Assembly: GCA_027627225.1 (NCBI GenBank)
Contig: CM051032.1
Span: 66,867,045-66,931,044 of the forward strand
DNA: 64,000 bases
Direction: 5' to 3'
Source of the DNA: Congeria kusceri
Lineage: Eukaryota > Mollusca > Bivalvia > Myida > Dreissenidae
Shown: in pieces, positions 1 through 11,620 of the stretch
Position numbering within the stretch: the first letter of the stretch is position 1
Layout: each line of letters starts with the position of its first letter
Notes under the pieces: model-generated
The model's database searches: none
What the model saw: only the letters and a program-made list of their open reading frames with translations
Told to the model about the DNA's origin: nothing
Position numbers and translations under genes: made by a program

Positions 1-216
1 ATACACTCAAGAAAAAGTGCATTTTCATGGAGAACAATACACTTTAAATGCACTTAAGTGTGTTAATGCAGGGATGATGCAGACAAAAATACACTTGTTT
101 TCTTTAATAAGTGTATTTTTTCTGCATTTTGAAGTGTATTAAACTCTTATTATATGCATGGTGCCAATACCGCAGCGTTAAATGCGTATTAAATACACTT
201 TTTCGAGAAGGGTGGG
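1..216. mobile_element. Right part of the junction MITE
   Basis: Contains short repeats of the AATACACTT/AAGTGTATT type and ends in the arm GTGCCAATACCGCAGCG...TTTTTCGAGAA (about 167-216). The inverted partner of that arm is missing here and at the other internal junctions (9011, 17920, 26914), but is present at 56751-56791. Confidence 0.75.
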
Positions 217-252
217 TAGAACCAGTACTTGGTGTCTTGAGAAAGATAATTG

Positions 253-335
253 GAACTCTCCCTGAGTGGGAATTTGAACTCATGACCTCCCACTTATGTT
301 TGTTATCACAAAGTCACTTATTTCAAAGTTTCAGA
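253..335 (-). repeat. tRNA-like fragment (possible SINE remnant)
   Basis: On the minus strand the segment contains GAGGTCATGAGTTCAAATTC followed by CCAC, which fits the B box and T-arm of a tRNA. The A-box half is not convincing. It recurs at the same place in units 2, 3 and 5. It may be a degraded tRNA-derived SINE head or a chance match. Confidence 0.35.
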
Positions 336-1062
336 TATGTCCAAGTTGAAAATAGTTCTTTCTTCTTTTTTATTTTATATAAAAAGAATATGGTTTTCTC
401 TAGATTTTAACTCAAATTTACACTCAAGTAGTTTTCTATCCCAAATAGTACATGTATTTTTACACTTAATTTCTATGTGTTTTTAAGTGTTGACGTCTGT
501 GGTGGGTGTTTTCAAGCCATGATCCGAGTTTGACGGACAATGCAAACACATTTACACTTCTTTTCTCAGGTTTTTGTCATTTAGTGTGCCTTTCATTGAG
601 TAAAAGGTTTGCAGTATAGTAATATATTAACAAAATATGTACAGCATTGCTGTTAAATAATATGATATCACTGTTTTATGGTATAATTTACCAAACAATT
701 GGACTGAATAGTTTAAAAGTCTATAATCAAACATTTGATATGTCAAAGTCATTTTGAATTCCTGTCGACTTAAAGATAACAAAGTTCAGCTGTACTAACT
801 TGTTATTTCTTTAAAATAATTATGATCCTTGCATTTTATAGGTTATGTAACCAAATTGACCGCATGTATGCTGCACATGTCAAAAATAAAAGTTAAAACT
901 ACGAACTTGAGAATTTCTAGGAACACCAATAGACCCCATGCTGTCATACAATATATTCGATGTTGCACAATACGCTATTTAAGGAGAGTATTGCCATTGT
1001 ATGGAAGTGTCTTAGTGCCACAGTCTAAATTATTTTTGAATTCCATTATCTCATCATTAGGA

Positions 1063-1167
1063 AATACTAAGTCCTAATTAGGAGGTACTAAGTCCTAATT
1101 AGGAGATACTAAGTCCTAATTAGGAGAAAGTATCTCATAATTAGGAGATACTAAGTCCTAATTAGGA
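1063..1167. repeat. 21-bp array of TCCTAATTAGGA palindromes, unit 1
   Basis: The perfect 12-bp palindrome TCCTAATTAGGA starts at 1072, 1093, 1114 and 1156, with a degenerate copy (TCATAATTAGGA) at 1135, giving an exact 21-bp spacing. The TAATTA core matches the usual homeodomain half-site pair. Whether it binds anything is unknown. Confidence 0.85.
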
Positions 1168-1469
1168 AAGCTTTTAATTAAAACAGTCTGTATTAGTTAA
1201 ATGTAAAATGTAAAGAAACTTTAAAAATAAGGGTCATTTTTTTAATGTTTGTTGATATTTTTAGCTCTACTGGCCAGGAAACCTTTGCAATTGCATTTCA
1301 TCCGTTGTGTGTGCGTGCATCCATGCGTCTGTGCATCAGTAGTTCGTCTGTTAACACATACTTTAAAACATCTCCCCATAAACTACTGGGCAGAATTCAA
1401 CTAAATTACACAGAAAACATCCTTGGGTGACAGACATTTGTTCATATGGTTCCGGTCCATTGACTTTTC

Positions 1470-1559
1470 TGAAACAGGAAATACCATAAAAGCGGAAATT
1501 GACATCCCGGATCAGCCTGTGGGGGGTGCATTAAGTCTGGTTTTCCCACGACATGCCTA
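1470..1559. mobile_element. Partial MITE-A (3' half)
   Basis: Runs from GAAACAGGAAATACCATAAA through GCGGAAATTGACATCCCGGA to TTTTCCCACGACATGCCTAA. This matches the right half of MITE-A with an internal deletion that removes the CACAGGCTAATCC hairpin arm. The same fragment is present in units 2, 3 and 5. Confidence 0.75.
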
Positions 1560-1930
1560 ATATAGACTTTAATAGAAAAAACTCCTAAAAATCATATTGT
1601 CTGAAACTACAGGGTTGAGGCATTTGATATTTGGCATGTAGCATTAATGTTTATTCCTATACCAAAAAGTCATAAAATAGTGCTCTTTGGCTAAAAAATG
1701 GCCTCCCAGTGCTCAAAGTTTGTTATAATTATGGACTTTAAATAGGAAACAAATATTCTTGTCCAAAACTACTGAAACTAAACAAGACCTAAGCCTTTTA
1801 TAATTGGGATGAAGCCATGTCATATTGTCCTGTTTACAATTGTTTAAGTGATGCCCATATTCAACAAGCTGTTCTTATAATTAAGAATAAAGAACAGACT
1901 TAGACTGAAGAAAATATACTTCTACGTTCG

Positions 1931-2355
1931 CAAATATGCTGGGTAGTGGGTACCAAATATGCTGGGTAGTGGGTACCAAATATGCTGGGTACCAAATATG
2001 CTGGGTAGTGGATACCAAATATGCTGGGTAGTGGGTACCAAATATGCTGGGTAGTGGGTACCAAATATGCTGGGTAGTGGGTACCAAATATGCTGGGTAC
2101 CAAATATGCTGGGTAGTGGGTACCAAATATGCTGGGTAGTGGGTACCAAATATGCTGGGTAGTGGGTACCAAATATGCTGGGTACCAAATATGCTGGGTA
2201 GTGGGTACCAAATATGCTGGGTAGTGGGTACCAAATATGCTGGGTACCAAATATGCTGGGTAGTGGGTACCAAATATGCTGGGTACCAAATATGCTGGGT
2301 AGTGGGTACCAAATATGCTGGGTAGTGGGTACCAAATATGCTGGGTAGTGGGTAC
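1931..2355. repeat. 23/16-bp VNTR, unit 1 (15 long + 5 short)
   Basis: Repeat core CCAAATATGCTGGGTA. Long repeats carry an extra GTGGGTA; short ones lack these 7 bases. Order: LLS LLLL S LLL S LL S L S LLL. The fourth repeat has GGATAC in place of GGGTAC. All three minus-strand frames are open only because the repeat contains no stop codon in them and 23 bp rotates the frame, so this is not a gene. Confidence 0.97.
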
Positions 2356-2448
2356 CAAAATGAATGTTGCTTATGTTATTTTAACACATCGTTCTAAATA
2401 AAGAATGCTGCAATTAAAGTGAGTGAAGACCAACTACGATTCAAACTC

Positions 2449-2711
2449 AGGTCTGGTATTCACAAAGCATCTTAAGTCATTTCTTAAATATTTTCACTTA
2501 AGTGCAAAATTTGAATGTATTATATTTCTTTACGTAATAAACAGATTAATATGTTGTTGATATTCATACAATAACATTTTCTTAACGATATTATTTTCAA
2601 GTATAACTTAGTGAAAAACTGTTTTTGTATGGAATTATACTGTTGAGAAAAAGTCCACATTTAAGGATAAGGATACAATTTAACTTAAGATGCTTTGTGA
2701 ATACCACCCCT
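2449..2711. mobile_element. MITE with TTCACAAAGC terminal inverted repeats
   Basis: The left end GGTATTCACAAAGCATCTTA pairs with the right end TAAGATGCTTTGTGAATACC. About 260 bp, no coding capacity. The related fragment GTGAATACGGGCCCTGG lies about 60 bp downstream (2774-2790). Confidence 0.85.
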
Positions 2712-3188
2712 GGGCTTTCTATATTCTTTGAGAATATTCTTTATTCTTAGTCTTAAGTCCAGGAATAGGTTGGTGAATACGGGCCCTGGTCCTCTTGGGA
2801 CTCAGGGTCCTGTCTTATCAAAGGTCTTACGACAAGTTTAAGTTACGACTGAATTTTGTAGTTTAATAAAATAGACATTTATTATCAGTATGTTCCTGAA
2901 ATAAAGGACATGTGAAAGGTACCAAAGAGATTAATTGAATTACTGAAATAAAGTAATCATAGATGTTGGTGCTTAGGATTTATGCTTCTTCGAAAATTGT
3001 ATCATAATGTAAATATGCCCTACGATGTTTAATAAGACTTGAACCTGGTTTATACTGTTAAAACAATTAGCTTTTTACTGTATCAAAATTTATCTAAACT
3101 AGTTTATTTGTTGTTGTTTTTTTTACTTGTATGCTTAATCATTATACTCCCATTGCTAATTATAATACAATTGTTTCATAATTTTATT

Positions 3189-3455
3189 TGAGGCGTGTCT
3201 TGGGAAACACAGGCGTAATGCATGTGCGTAATGCAAGTGTCGTCATGAATAAGCTTGTGTAGTCCGCACAGGCTAATTCAGGATGGTACTTTCCGCCTGC
3301 AGTGGATTAATGTCTAGAAGAGACTTCCTTGAAACAGAAAATACCATAAAAGCGGAAAGTGTCGTCCGGGATTAGCCTTGCGGACTTCACAGGCTAATCA
3401 GGGACAACACTTTACGCACATCGCATTAAGCCCAGTTTTCCCACGACACATCTCA
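3189..3455. mobile_element. MITE-A, full length
   Basis: Starts TGAGGCGTGTCTTGGG and ends TTTTCCCACGACACATCTCA, which are inverted partners. It contains the inner motif GTAGTCCGCACAGGCTAATT, a central AAGCGGAAAGTGTCGTCC and TTTACGCACATCGCATTAAG. About 267 bp, no ORF; a non-autonomous palindromic element. Confidence 0.88.
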
Positions 3456-4261
3456 ATAAGATTTTAAAGGAAAGTGTTCCTTTAACCTAGTTTACACTAA
3501 GTGCATTTTTAAAATGCTTAGGCCAGAATTTGTTGATTTTTAGTTTCTCGGATCTGCCGACCCGTTTTTTTTTTAATACAAAAAAAAATATTAAATAAAA
3601 TTGGAAGAAATCCAATATTGTAAATATAGTAAACCAACCATTGATGAAAATTATTGATATCCACTGATGCCGTATTCCTTATAGATATAAAAAGTTTTCA
3701 ACTCGCAGTTATAATGTAAAAAGACAGTGAAACATATATTCATTCAACGTAAATCATGTTGATTTTATGTGCATGTTTATATAACACACCTTGCATTGAG
3801 TGATTATTGCTATTGTCATGTTCATTGCGGAAAAATGTGTTTATGATAGAATTTTATTTTTATTCTTTATTTTATTTCCATTGTTGGACAGGGCAGTTTT
3901 CCAAAAATGTCTGAGAAACTACAGATAAAAAGTCTCTGGCCTTGTTGTACACATGCCTAATAAAAGCTTTGGCACAGATTAAAATTTAATGGCAAACTAG
4001 AAAGGTCTTACTTATTGACAACGTAATAGTTTAAACATATCTTTTCTGATTTAAAGCGAAATTGACATAGCACACAGCATTAAGCTTCAGTATTACTACA
4101 GATGCTTTTTGGCTGCTAAACTTGCAGATACTTTGCATGTTCTTTAGCTCGCCTAAACACAAAGATAAAATGAATGTGAGAGATCATTTTACGGGGTTTT
4201 GATTCATATAAAGGTTACTTCCCTTTGATATCATTGCAGACGTTACTTGTATGATATATAT

Positions 4262-4453
4262 TAGAGGCGTGTCCAGGGAAAACCGGGTTTAATGCATGTG
4301 CGTAAAGTGTCGTACAGTGGATTTATGTTTAGAAGAGACTACCTTGAAACAGATATATATATACCTATATAAGCCTGTGCAGATTGCACAGGCTAATCCG
4401 GGATGACACTATACGCACATGCATTTAGCCCGGTTTTCCCACGACACGCCTCA
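4262..4453. mobile_element. MITE-A, internally deleted
   Basis: Ends GAGGCGTGTCCAGGGAAAAC and GTTTTCCCACGACACGCCTC are inverted partners. The centre is shortened and carries a TATATATATA run. It includes the hairpin GCCTGTGCAGATTGCACAGG. Confidence 0.87.
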
Positions 4454-4684
4454 TTATATTCCTATAGTCTGATTTCTCCATAGTGTTAATATATACCATA
4501 AAAAATGACACAACACGCAAACCTTAGCTCAGTCATGGACAAGAAAACAAACTACTTTTTAGTTGTACTAAGTAATTTTTTCCAGTGAATTATTATGTTT
4601 CAGCCATTTCAACATATGGTAGAACTTAATCATCGTGTGGTGGCATGTTCTTATTCTTTGTATCCATTGAAAATCAAAGATCAT

Positions 4685-4807
4685 ATGAGGCGCATTGTGG
4701 GAAAACTGGACTTAATGTATATGCGTAAAGTGTCATCCCGGATCAGCCTGTACAGTCCGCACAGGCTAATCGGGGATGGCACTTTCCGCTTTTATGGTAT
4801 TATGGTA
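4685..4807. mobile_element. MITE-A left half abutting the 70-bp array
   Basis: Begins TGAGGCGCATTGTGGGAAAA and runs through the hairpin CAGTCCGCACAGGCTAATC to CGCTTTTATGGTATTATGG. The right half is missing. The 70-bp tandem array starts where the element's centre would be. Confidence 0.82.
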
Positions 4808-6086
4808 TTTGAGAACTTTTATAGTCATGGGGCCTGGTTTCAATATCCCATATTTAAATTTGAGACTAATATTGAGATTTGAGAACTTTTATAGTCATGG
4901 GGTCTGGTTTCAATATCCCATATTTAAATTTGAGACTAAGATTGAGATTTGAGAACTTTTATAGTCAGGGGGTCTGGTTTCAATATCCCATATTTAAATT
5001 TGAGACCAAGATTGAGATTTGAGAACTTTTATAGTCATGGGGCCTGGTTTCAATATCCCATATTTAAATTTGAGACTAAGATTGAGATTGAGAACTTTTA
5101 TAGTCATGGGATCTGGTTTCAATATCCTGTATTAAATTTGAGACTAATATTGAGATTTGAGAACTTTTATAGTCATGGGGTCTGGTTTTAATATCCCATA
5201 TTTAAATTTGAGACTTAGATTGAGATTTGAGAACTTTTATAGTCATGGGGTCCTGTTTCAATAACATGTATTTAAATTTGAGACTAAGATTGAGATTTGA
5301 GAACTTTTATAGTCATGGGGTCTGGTTTCAATATCCCATATTTAAATTTGAGACTAATATTGAGATTTGAGAACTTTCATAGTCATGGGGTCTGGTTTCA
5401 ATATCCCATATTTAAATTTGAGACTAAGATTGAGATTTGAGAACTTTTATAGTCATGGGGTCTGGTTTCAATATCCCATATTTAAATTTGAGACTAATAT
5501 TGAGATTTGAGAACTTTCATAGTCATGGGGCCTGGTTTCAATATCCCATATTTAAATTTGAGACTAAGATTGAGATTTGAGAACTTTTATAGTCATGGGG
5601 TCTGGTTTCAATATCCCGTATTTGAATTTGAGACTAACATTGAGATTGAGAACTTTCATGGTCGTGGGGCCTGGTTTCAATATCCCATATTTAAATTTGA
5701 GACTAATATTGAGATTTGAGAATTGTTATAGTCATGGGGTCTGGTTTCAATATCCCATATTTAAATTTGAGACTAATATTGAGATTTGAGAACTTTTATA
5801 GTCATGGGGTCTGGTTTCAATATCCCATATTTAAATTTGAGACTAAGATTGAGATTTGAGAACTTTTATAGTCATGGAGTCTGGTTTCAATATCCCATAT
5901 TTAAATTTGAGACCAAGATTGAGATTGAGAACTTTCATGGTCGTGGGACCTGGTTTCAATATCCCATATTTAAATTTGAGACTAATATTGAGATTTGAGA
6001 ACTTTCATAGTTGTGGGGCCTGGTTTCAATATCCCGTATTTAAATCTGAGACAAAGTTTGAGATTTGAGAACTTTCAGTCATGGGA
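4808..6086. repeat. 70-bp tandem array, unit 1 (about 18 copies)
   Basis: Repeat motif TTTGAGAACTTTTATAGTCA followed by GGTTTCAATATCCCATATTT and AAATTTGAGACTAA. The period is 70 bp, with a few 69-bp copies (GAGATTGAGAAC). Since 70 is not divisible by 3, each copy shifts frame, and the overlapping frames with 'FNIPYLNLR'/'WFQYPIFKF' peptides are artefacts. Unlike the VNTR, this array has the same length in all four units. Confidence 0.96.
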
Positions 6087-6577
6087 CCGGGGGGTCATGT
6101 CATAGCTATGTAAGGTCTTAATCTCTAACTTAACGGTTATTATACAATATTAGTGATGCACGTGAATCTGTGCATGTAATTTTAGAATGCTGTTTTTTTT
6201 ACCGAGTCTTTTAATCTTTCCTTTGTTATTTTTATAACTTTTAGCTATTAATTTCATGTATTTTTGTGATACTCTATAAGCTTAGGTATGCAATAGTAAA
6301 TGTGAAATCTCATATACATACATACTTTATTGTCCTGAATGACATTTTATTTTCATTGATCAGTATTTTTAGTTGTGGCTTTGTTTGAAATCGAGACCTT
6401 TTGTAGTCATTAAGTCTGTCATGGAGACAGGCCTAATGATTAAAATGTTCTCAATATATAAACCTATCTAAACTTAGTCTTTATAGCCAATGCAAAAACT
6501 TGTATGAATCAAGCCTTGTTTGTTTTGTTTTTTGTTAATATACTTCTGTTGGAACTAAGTTTTATAGTTATTGACCA

Positions 6578-6839
6578 TGGGCCCGTATTCACAAAGCTCC
6601 TTAGGGAAAACTTAAGTATATTCCTTAAATTTATCAAATTCCTCAAGTCTGCGGTTACTTCACATAGAGAACTTTTTACATTTAACTGTTTCAAACATAG
6701 TCAATATTACTTTGATATTTCAGATTTTACCCTTTTCTTAACGTAAATCAGTGGATTTCATCTGAAATGTTCACTTAAGTACAGTCTTAGTTAAGATTTG
6801 TTGTAGGAGCTTTGTGAATACTTTGTGAATACTGGCCCT
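6578..6839. mobile_element. Second TTCACAAAGC-type MITE
   Basis: Starts GGGCCCGTATTCACAAAGCT and ends TTTGTGAATACTGGCCCT, with TAGGAGCTTTGTGAATAC pairing to the start. Belongs to the same end-sequence family as the element at 2449. The right end has a short duplication (CTTTGTGAATACTTTGTGAA). Confidence 0.83.
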
Positions 6840-6881
6840 GAGCTCAACCAACAGGCCCCAATTTCTCAAATATTCTTAAAA

Positions 6882-7781
6882 CACTGTATTATGTGAAGTT
6901 AGAATAAGACATCAAACATGGAATGGACATGATTTTTGTTCTTTTTTCACATAAAAATGAGTATTTCATGTTGTTTATGTATTTTTGTTATATTATGTCA
7001 ATACTTTTGGTATAATTAGCATATTTCCATGATTTATTCATTAAAACTCACTGTGTCTTTTATCATTTGTACTGTATTTATAAACTGTGTTCATGCATGC
7101 ATGGACACAGTTCAATTTTTGTGTGAAAAATTTGTAACTCCATACAAGTATACAGTTTTGTGGTAAAATCAGTTTTACTGATGTAGTTACATATGCAGGT
7201 GTCTATTGCACTAATTACTCTGCAAACACATTATTATGTGAAGTTGGAATAAGACATCAAACTTAGAATAAACTGTTTTATTTCAGCAATGTTTTATTTG
7301 CAGTTTACCATTTGTAATATCAGAATTTTGCAGAGTAAGAAGTGCATTAGACGCCTACATTTATAACTGCAGCAGTAAAATTGATTTTGCTACAAAACTG
7401 TATTATTGTATGCATTTACAAAATTTTCACAATTTTTTTTAACTGTGTCCATGCGTGCATGAACACAGTTTATAAATACAATAAAAATTATCAAAGACAC
7501 AATCAGTTTTAATGTAAAAGTCATGGAAAAATGCTATTTATATCAAAAGTATTGACATAATATAACAAACATACATAAACAACATAAAATACTCAGTTTT
7601 AGGTGAAAAACGAACAAAACTCATGTCCATTCTATGTTTGATGTCTTATTCTAACTTCACATAATACAGTGTTTGCAAAATTATTAAATTACAAATGATA
7701 AACTGCATATAAAACATTGCTGTAATAAAACAGTTTACTCTATGTTTAATGTCTTATTCCAACTTTACATAATACTGTGTT
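6882..7781. mobile_element. Nested foldback element, unit 1
   Basis: The outer arm from 6883 (ACTGTATTATGTGAAGTTAG, then AATAAGACATCAAAC) to about 7213 pairs inverted with 7331-7673. The middle segment 7214-7315 begins with a variant of the same end (ATTATTATGTGAAGTTGG) and pairs inverted with 7687-7781, outside the first palindrome. This looks like two related palindromic elements, or a rearranged foldback, sharing one terminal sequence. No ORF. Confidence 0.82.
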
Positions 7782-9010
7782 ATACATACGATTGACACGA
7801 CAAATTACATGTCGGATAAACATTTCTGTGTCAGATAATCATGATAAATAACATTTGTGTTGGAAAATCAATTGTAAAACAATAATTTTGATTGATGAAA
7901 TAAGAGACTTAAGCCCGTTATCCTTAACAATTTTCGAAAAACTGGACCCAGAAGGTCACATTCTGACGTTTTGCCATCAAATGACCTTTAAGAATTGGTA
8001 GTGATAGCCTGATTGGTGTGAAAAACATTTTTCCTTGGAATATTTTGTTGATGAAGAGTGGGGAATGACTAAGCAAGACCTTGTGCTTATGCATTACTTA
8101 TCCAGTTTTTGTTAGCATACTTCTTCGTATTAAAACTTGAGGGCCATGCAGGAAAAACGTGTAAAATAATTATACAAAATATTAACAAGTGCTAAGTGTT
8201 AATTCATATTTACAGGGGTGCTAAGCATTAATACATATTAGCACTTAATGGTTTTTTCCTAGTCTTATTTCACATCAACACTGTTTAATACGTCACATAG
8301 AGTTGATAGAAATTTATGAAGGTCTAATAATCAAGGGTAAATGTGACAAGGGAGTGTTGTTAAAGATGGACTTGACAATTTTGTACGCAAATAGTAATGT
8401 AAAACCATTCGTTTCTTGTAATGATGTCAGTATATTGTGAAAAAGAGATTATAATAAATGTTGAGAATAACTTATGTTCAGAAATGCGTATTGAGGGAGA
8501 AATCTAAAACTAAAATAATACTTTGCTACACAGCATACTATACTATACATGTACATACGTCTTGAAGAGTCAGATCTATTGTTAGCGCATGCGCAATTTT
8601 TATTTTCTTATTCAAAACAGAATATAGCCCTGAGTGTAGAATAAACGGGTCTGTATTGACAGAAAAGATTTATTTGCATTTTTCAATATATAAAATATTC
8701 CTCTTCAAGGCTGTGCTAAGACGCGGATAGAATGTTGAAATGTTGAAAGTCTGTTGAAGTTGAAATAACTGTTTTACTGATTTGTTTTTGTTCAGAACAT
8801 TCTATTTTAACTAGTTTATCTATGATAATTAAAATTTTATTAATCAAACAAATATTATTTTTCCCAGCTTTAGGTCAATTGATGCTATAATTCCCAATTT
8901 CATGGGTATAGGTCATTTTCCCAAAATGGTGAAAAAAGCCCTGTTTTCATCTGTTTTCATCATTATCTAGTAAGCAGAAAACAAGTTATCCAAAATTAAT
9001 GCACAATAAA
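7782..9010. other. Unit 1 tail, no recognised feature
   Basis: AT-rich single-copy-looking sequence up to the unit junction. I see no gene, RNA or clear TIR. The only structure is a weak inverted pair around 8190-8260 (GTGCTAAGTGTTAA against TTAGCACTTAA). Confidence 0.6.
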
Positions 9011-10072
9011 ATACACTCAAGAAAAAGTGCATTTTCATGGAGAACAATACACTTTAAATGCACTTAAGTGTGTTAATGCAGGGATGATGCAGACAAAAAT
9101 ACACTTGTTTTCTTTAATAAGTGTATTTTTTCTGCATTTTGAAGTGTATTAAACTCTTATTATATGCATGGTGCCAATACCGCAGCGTTAAATGCGTATT
9201 AAATACACTTTTTCGAGAAGGGTGGGTAGAACCAGTACTTGGTGTCTTGAGAAAGATAATTGGAACTCTCCCTGAGTGGGAATTTGAACTCATGACCTCC
9301 CACTTATGTTTGTTATCACAAAGTCACTTATTTCAAAGTTTCAGATATGTCCAAGTTGAAAATAGTTCTTTCTTCTTTTTTATTTTATATAAAAAGAATA
9401 TGGTTTTCTCTAGATTTTAACTCAAATTTACACTCAAGTAGTTTTCTATCCCAAATAGTACATGTATTTTTACACTTAATTTCTATGTGTTTTTAAGTGT
9501 TGACGTCTGTGGTGGGTGTTTTCAAGCCATGATCCGAGTTTGACGGACAATGCAAACACATTTACACTTCTTTTCTCAGGTTTTTGTCATTTAGTGTGCC
9601 TTTCATTGAGTAAAAGGTTTGCAGTATAGTAATATATTAAAAAAATATGTACAGCATTGCTGTTAAATAATATGATATCACTGTTTTATGGTATAATTTA
9701 CCAAACAATTGGACTGAATAGTTTAAAAGTCTATAATCAAACATTTGATATGTCAAAGTCATTTTGAATTCCTGTCGACTTAAAGATAACAAAGTTCAGC
9801 TGTACTAACTTGTTATTTCTTTAAAATAATTATGATCCTTGCATTTTATAGGTTATGTAACCAAATTGACCGCATGTATGCTGCACATGTCAAAAATAAA
9901 AGTTAAAACTACGAACTTGAGAATTTCTAGGAACACCAATAGACCCCATGCTGTCATACAATATATTCGATGTTGCACAATACGCTATTTAAGGAGAGTA
10001 TTGCCATTGTATGGAAGTGTCTTAGTGCCACAGTCTAAATTATTTTTGAATTCCATTATCTCATCATTAGGA

Positions 10073-10177
10073 AATACTAAGTCCTAATTAGGAGGTACTA
10101 AGTCCTAATTAGGAGATACTAAGTCCTAATTAGGAGAAAGTATCTCATAATTAGGAGATACTAAGTCCTAATTAGGA
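10073..10177. repeat. 21-bp TCCTAATTAGGA array, unit 2
   Basis: Same five sites and 21-bp spacing as in unit 1. Confidence 0.85.
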
Positions 10178-10940
10178 AAGCTTTTAATTAAAACAGTCTG
10201 TATTAGTTAAATGTAAAATGTAAAGAAACTTTAAAAATAAGGGTCATTTTTTTAATGTTTGTTGATATTTTTAGCTCTACTGGCCAGGAAACCTTTGCAA
10301 TTGCATTTCATCCGTTGTGTGTGCGTGCATCCATGCGTCTGTGCATCAGTAGTTCGTCTGTTAACACATACTTTAAAACATCTCCCCATAAACTACTGGG
10401 CAGAATTCAACTAAATTACACAGAAAACATCCTTGGGTGACAGACATTTGTTCATATGGTTCCGGTCCATTGACTTTTCTGAAACAGGAAATACCATAAA
10501 AGCGGAAATTGACATCCCGGATCAGCCTGTGGGGGGTGCATTAAGTCTGGTTTTCCCACGACATGCCTAATATAGACTTTAATAGAAAAAACTCCTAAAA
10601 ATCATATTGTCTGAAACTACAGGGTTGAGGCATTTGATATTTGGCATGTAGCATTAATGTTTATTCCTATACCAAAAAGTCATAAAATAGTGCTCTTTGG
10701 CTAAAAAATGGCCTCCCAGTGCTCAAAGTTTGTTATAATTATGGACTTTAAATAGGAAACAAATATTCTTGTCCAAAACTACTGAAACTAAACAAGACCT
10801 AAGCCTTTTATAATTGGGATGAAGCCATGTCATATTGTCCTGTTTACAATTGTTTAAGTGATGCCCATATTCAACAAGCTGTTCTTATAATTAAGAATAA
10901 AGAACAGACTTAGACTGAAGAAAATATACTTCTACGTTCG

Positions 10941-11264
10941 CAAATATGCTGGGTAGTGGGTACCAAATATGCTGGGTAGTGGGTACCAAATATGCTGGGT
11001 AGTGGGTACCAAATATGCTGGGTAGTGGGTACCAAATATGCTGGGTAGTGGGTACCAAATATGCTGGGTAGTGGGTACCAAATATGCTGGGTACCAAATA
11101 TGCTGGGTAGTGGGTACCAAATATGCTGGGTAGTGGGTACCAAATATGCTGGGTACCAAATATGCTGGGTAGTGGGTACCAAATATGCTGGGTACCAAAT
11201 ATGCTGGGTAGTGGGTACCAAATATGCTGGGTAGTGGGTACCAAATATGCTGGGTAGTGGGTAC
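10941..11264. repeat. 23/16-bp VNTR, unit 2 (12 long + 3 short)
   Basis: Order LLLLLL S LL S L S LLL. No GGATAC variant. This is the shortest allele in the window and accounts for the whole 101-bp difference from unit 1. Confidence 0.97.
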
Positions 11265-11357
11265 CAAAATGAATGTTGCTTATGTTATTTTAACACATCG
11301 TTCTAAATAAAGAATGCTGCAATTAAAGTGAGTGAAGACCAACTACGATTCAAACTC

Positions 11358-11620
11358 AGGTCTGGTATTCACAAAGCATCTTAAGTCATTTCTTAAATAT
11401 TTTCACTTAAGTGCAAAATTTGAATGTATTATATTTCTTTACGTAATAAACAGATTAATATGTTGTTGATATTCATACAATAACATTTTCTTAACGATAT
11501 TATTTTCAAGTATAACTTAGTGAAAAACTGTTTTTGTATGGAATTATACTGTTGAGAAAAAGTCCACATTTAAGGATAAGGATACAATTTAACTTAAGAT
11601 GCTTTGTGAATACCACCCCT
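11358..11620. mobile_element. TTCACAAAGC MITE, unit 2
   Basis: Copy of the element at 2449-2711, with the same terminal inverted repeats. Confidence 0.85.

Larger units (their letters stand above)
1..9010. repeat. Macrosatellite unit 1 (9010 bp)
   Basis: First full unit of a head-to-tail tandem array; the same sequence restarts at 9011 with near identity. Removing its VNTR (1931-2355, 425 bp) leaves 8585 bp, the same remainder as units 2 and 3. Contents in order: MITE right half, tRNA-like fragment, 21-bp palindrome array, partial MITE-A, VNTR, TTCACAAAGC MITE, two MITE-A copies, a half MITE-A abutting a 70-bp array, a second TTCACAAAGC MITE and a 0.9-kb foldback. Short reading frames here (for example 111-410 and 829-1077) recur in every copy but show no domain, and I do not regard them as genes. 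The window starts at unit base 1 by chance, so the array may extend further left. Confidence 0.97.

Noticed and set aside
111..1430. Small frames at 111-410, 829-1077 and 1245-1430 repeated in each unit
   Set aside because: Their conservation only reflects near-identical tandem units. They have no domain, no codon pattern, and one overlaps a MITE.
1881..2358. Three overlapping minus-strand frames of 137-152 residues rich in 'THYPAYLVP' and 'TTQHIWYP' (also at 10891-11267, 19800-20261 and 58783-59260)
   Set aside because: All three frames of the VNTR are open because the repeat lacks stop codons and 23 bp rotates the frame. Copy number changes of 23 or 16 bp would break any protein.
4595..6068. 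Chain of short plus-strand frames with 'FNIPYLNLR' and 'WFQYPIFKF' peptides
   Set aside because: Product of the 70-bp tandem array. Each copy shifts the frame and the frames overlap one another.
6504..6746. Overlapping sense and antisense frames in the TTCACAAAGC MITE
   Set aside because: They arise from the palindromic MITE and its AT-rich flank, with no recognised motif.
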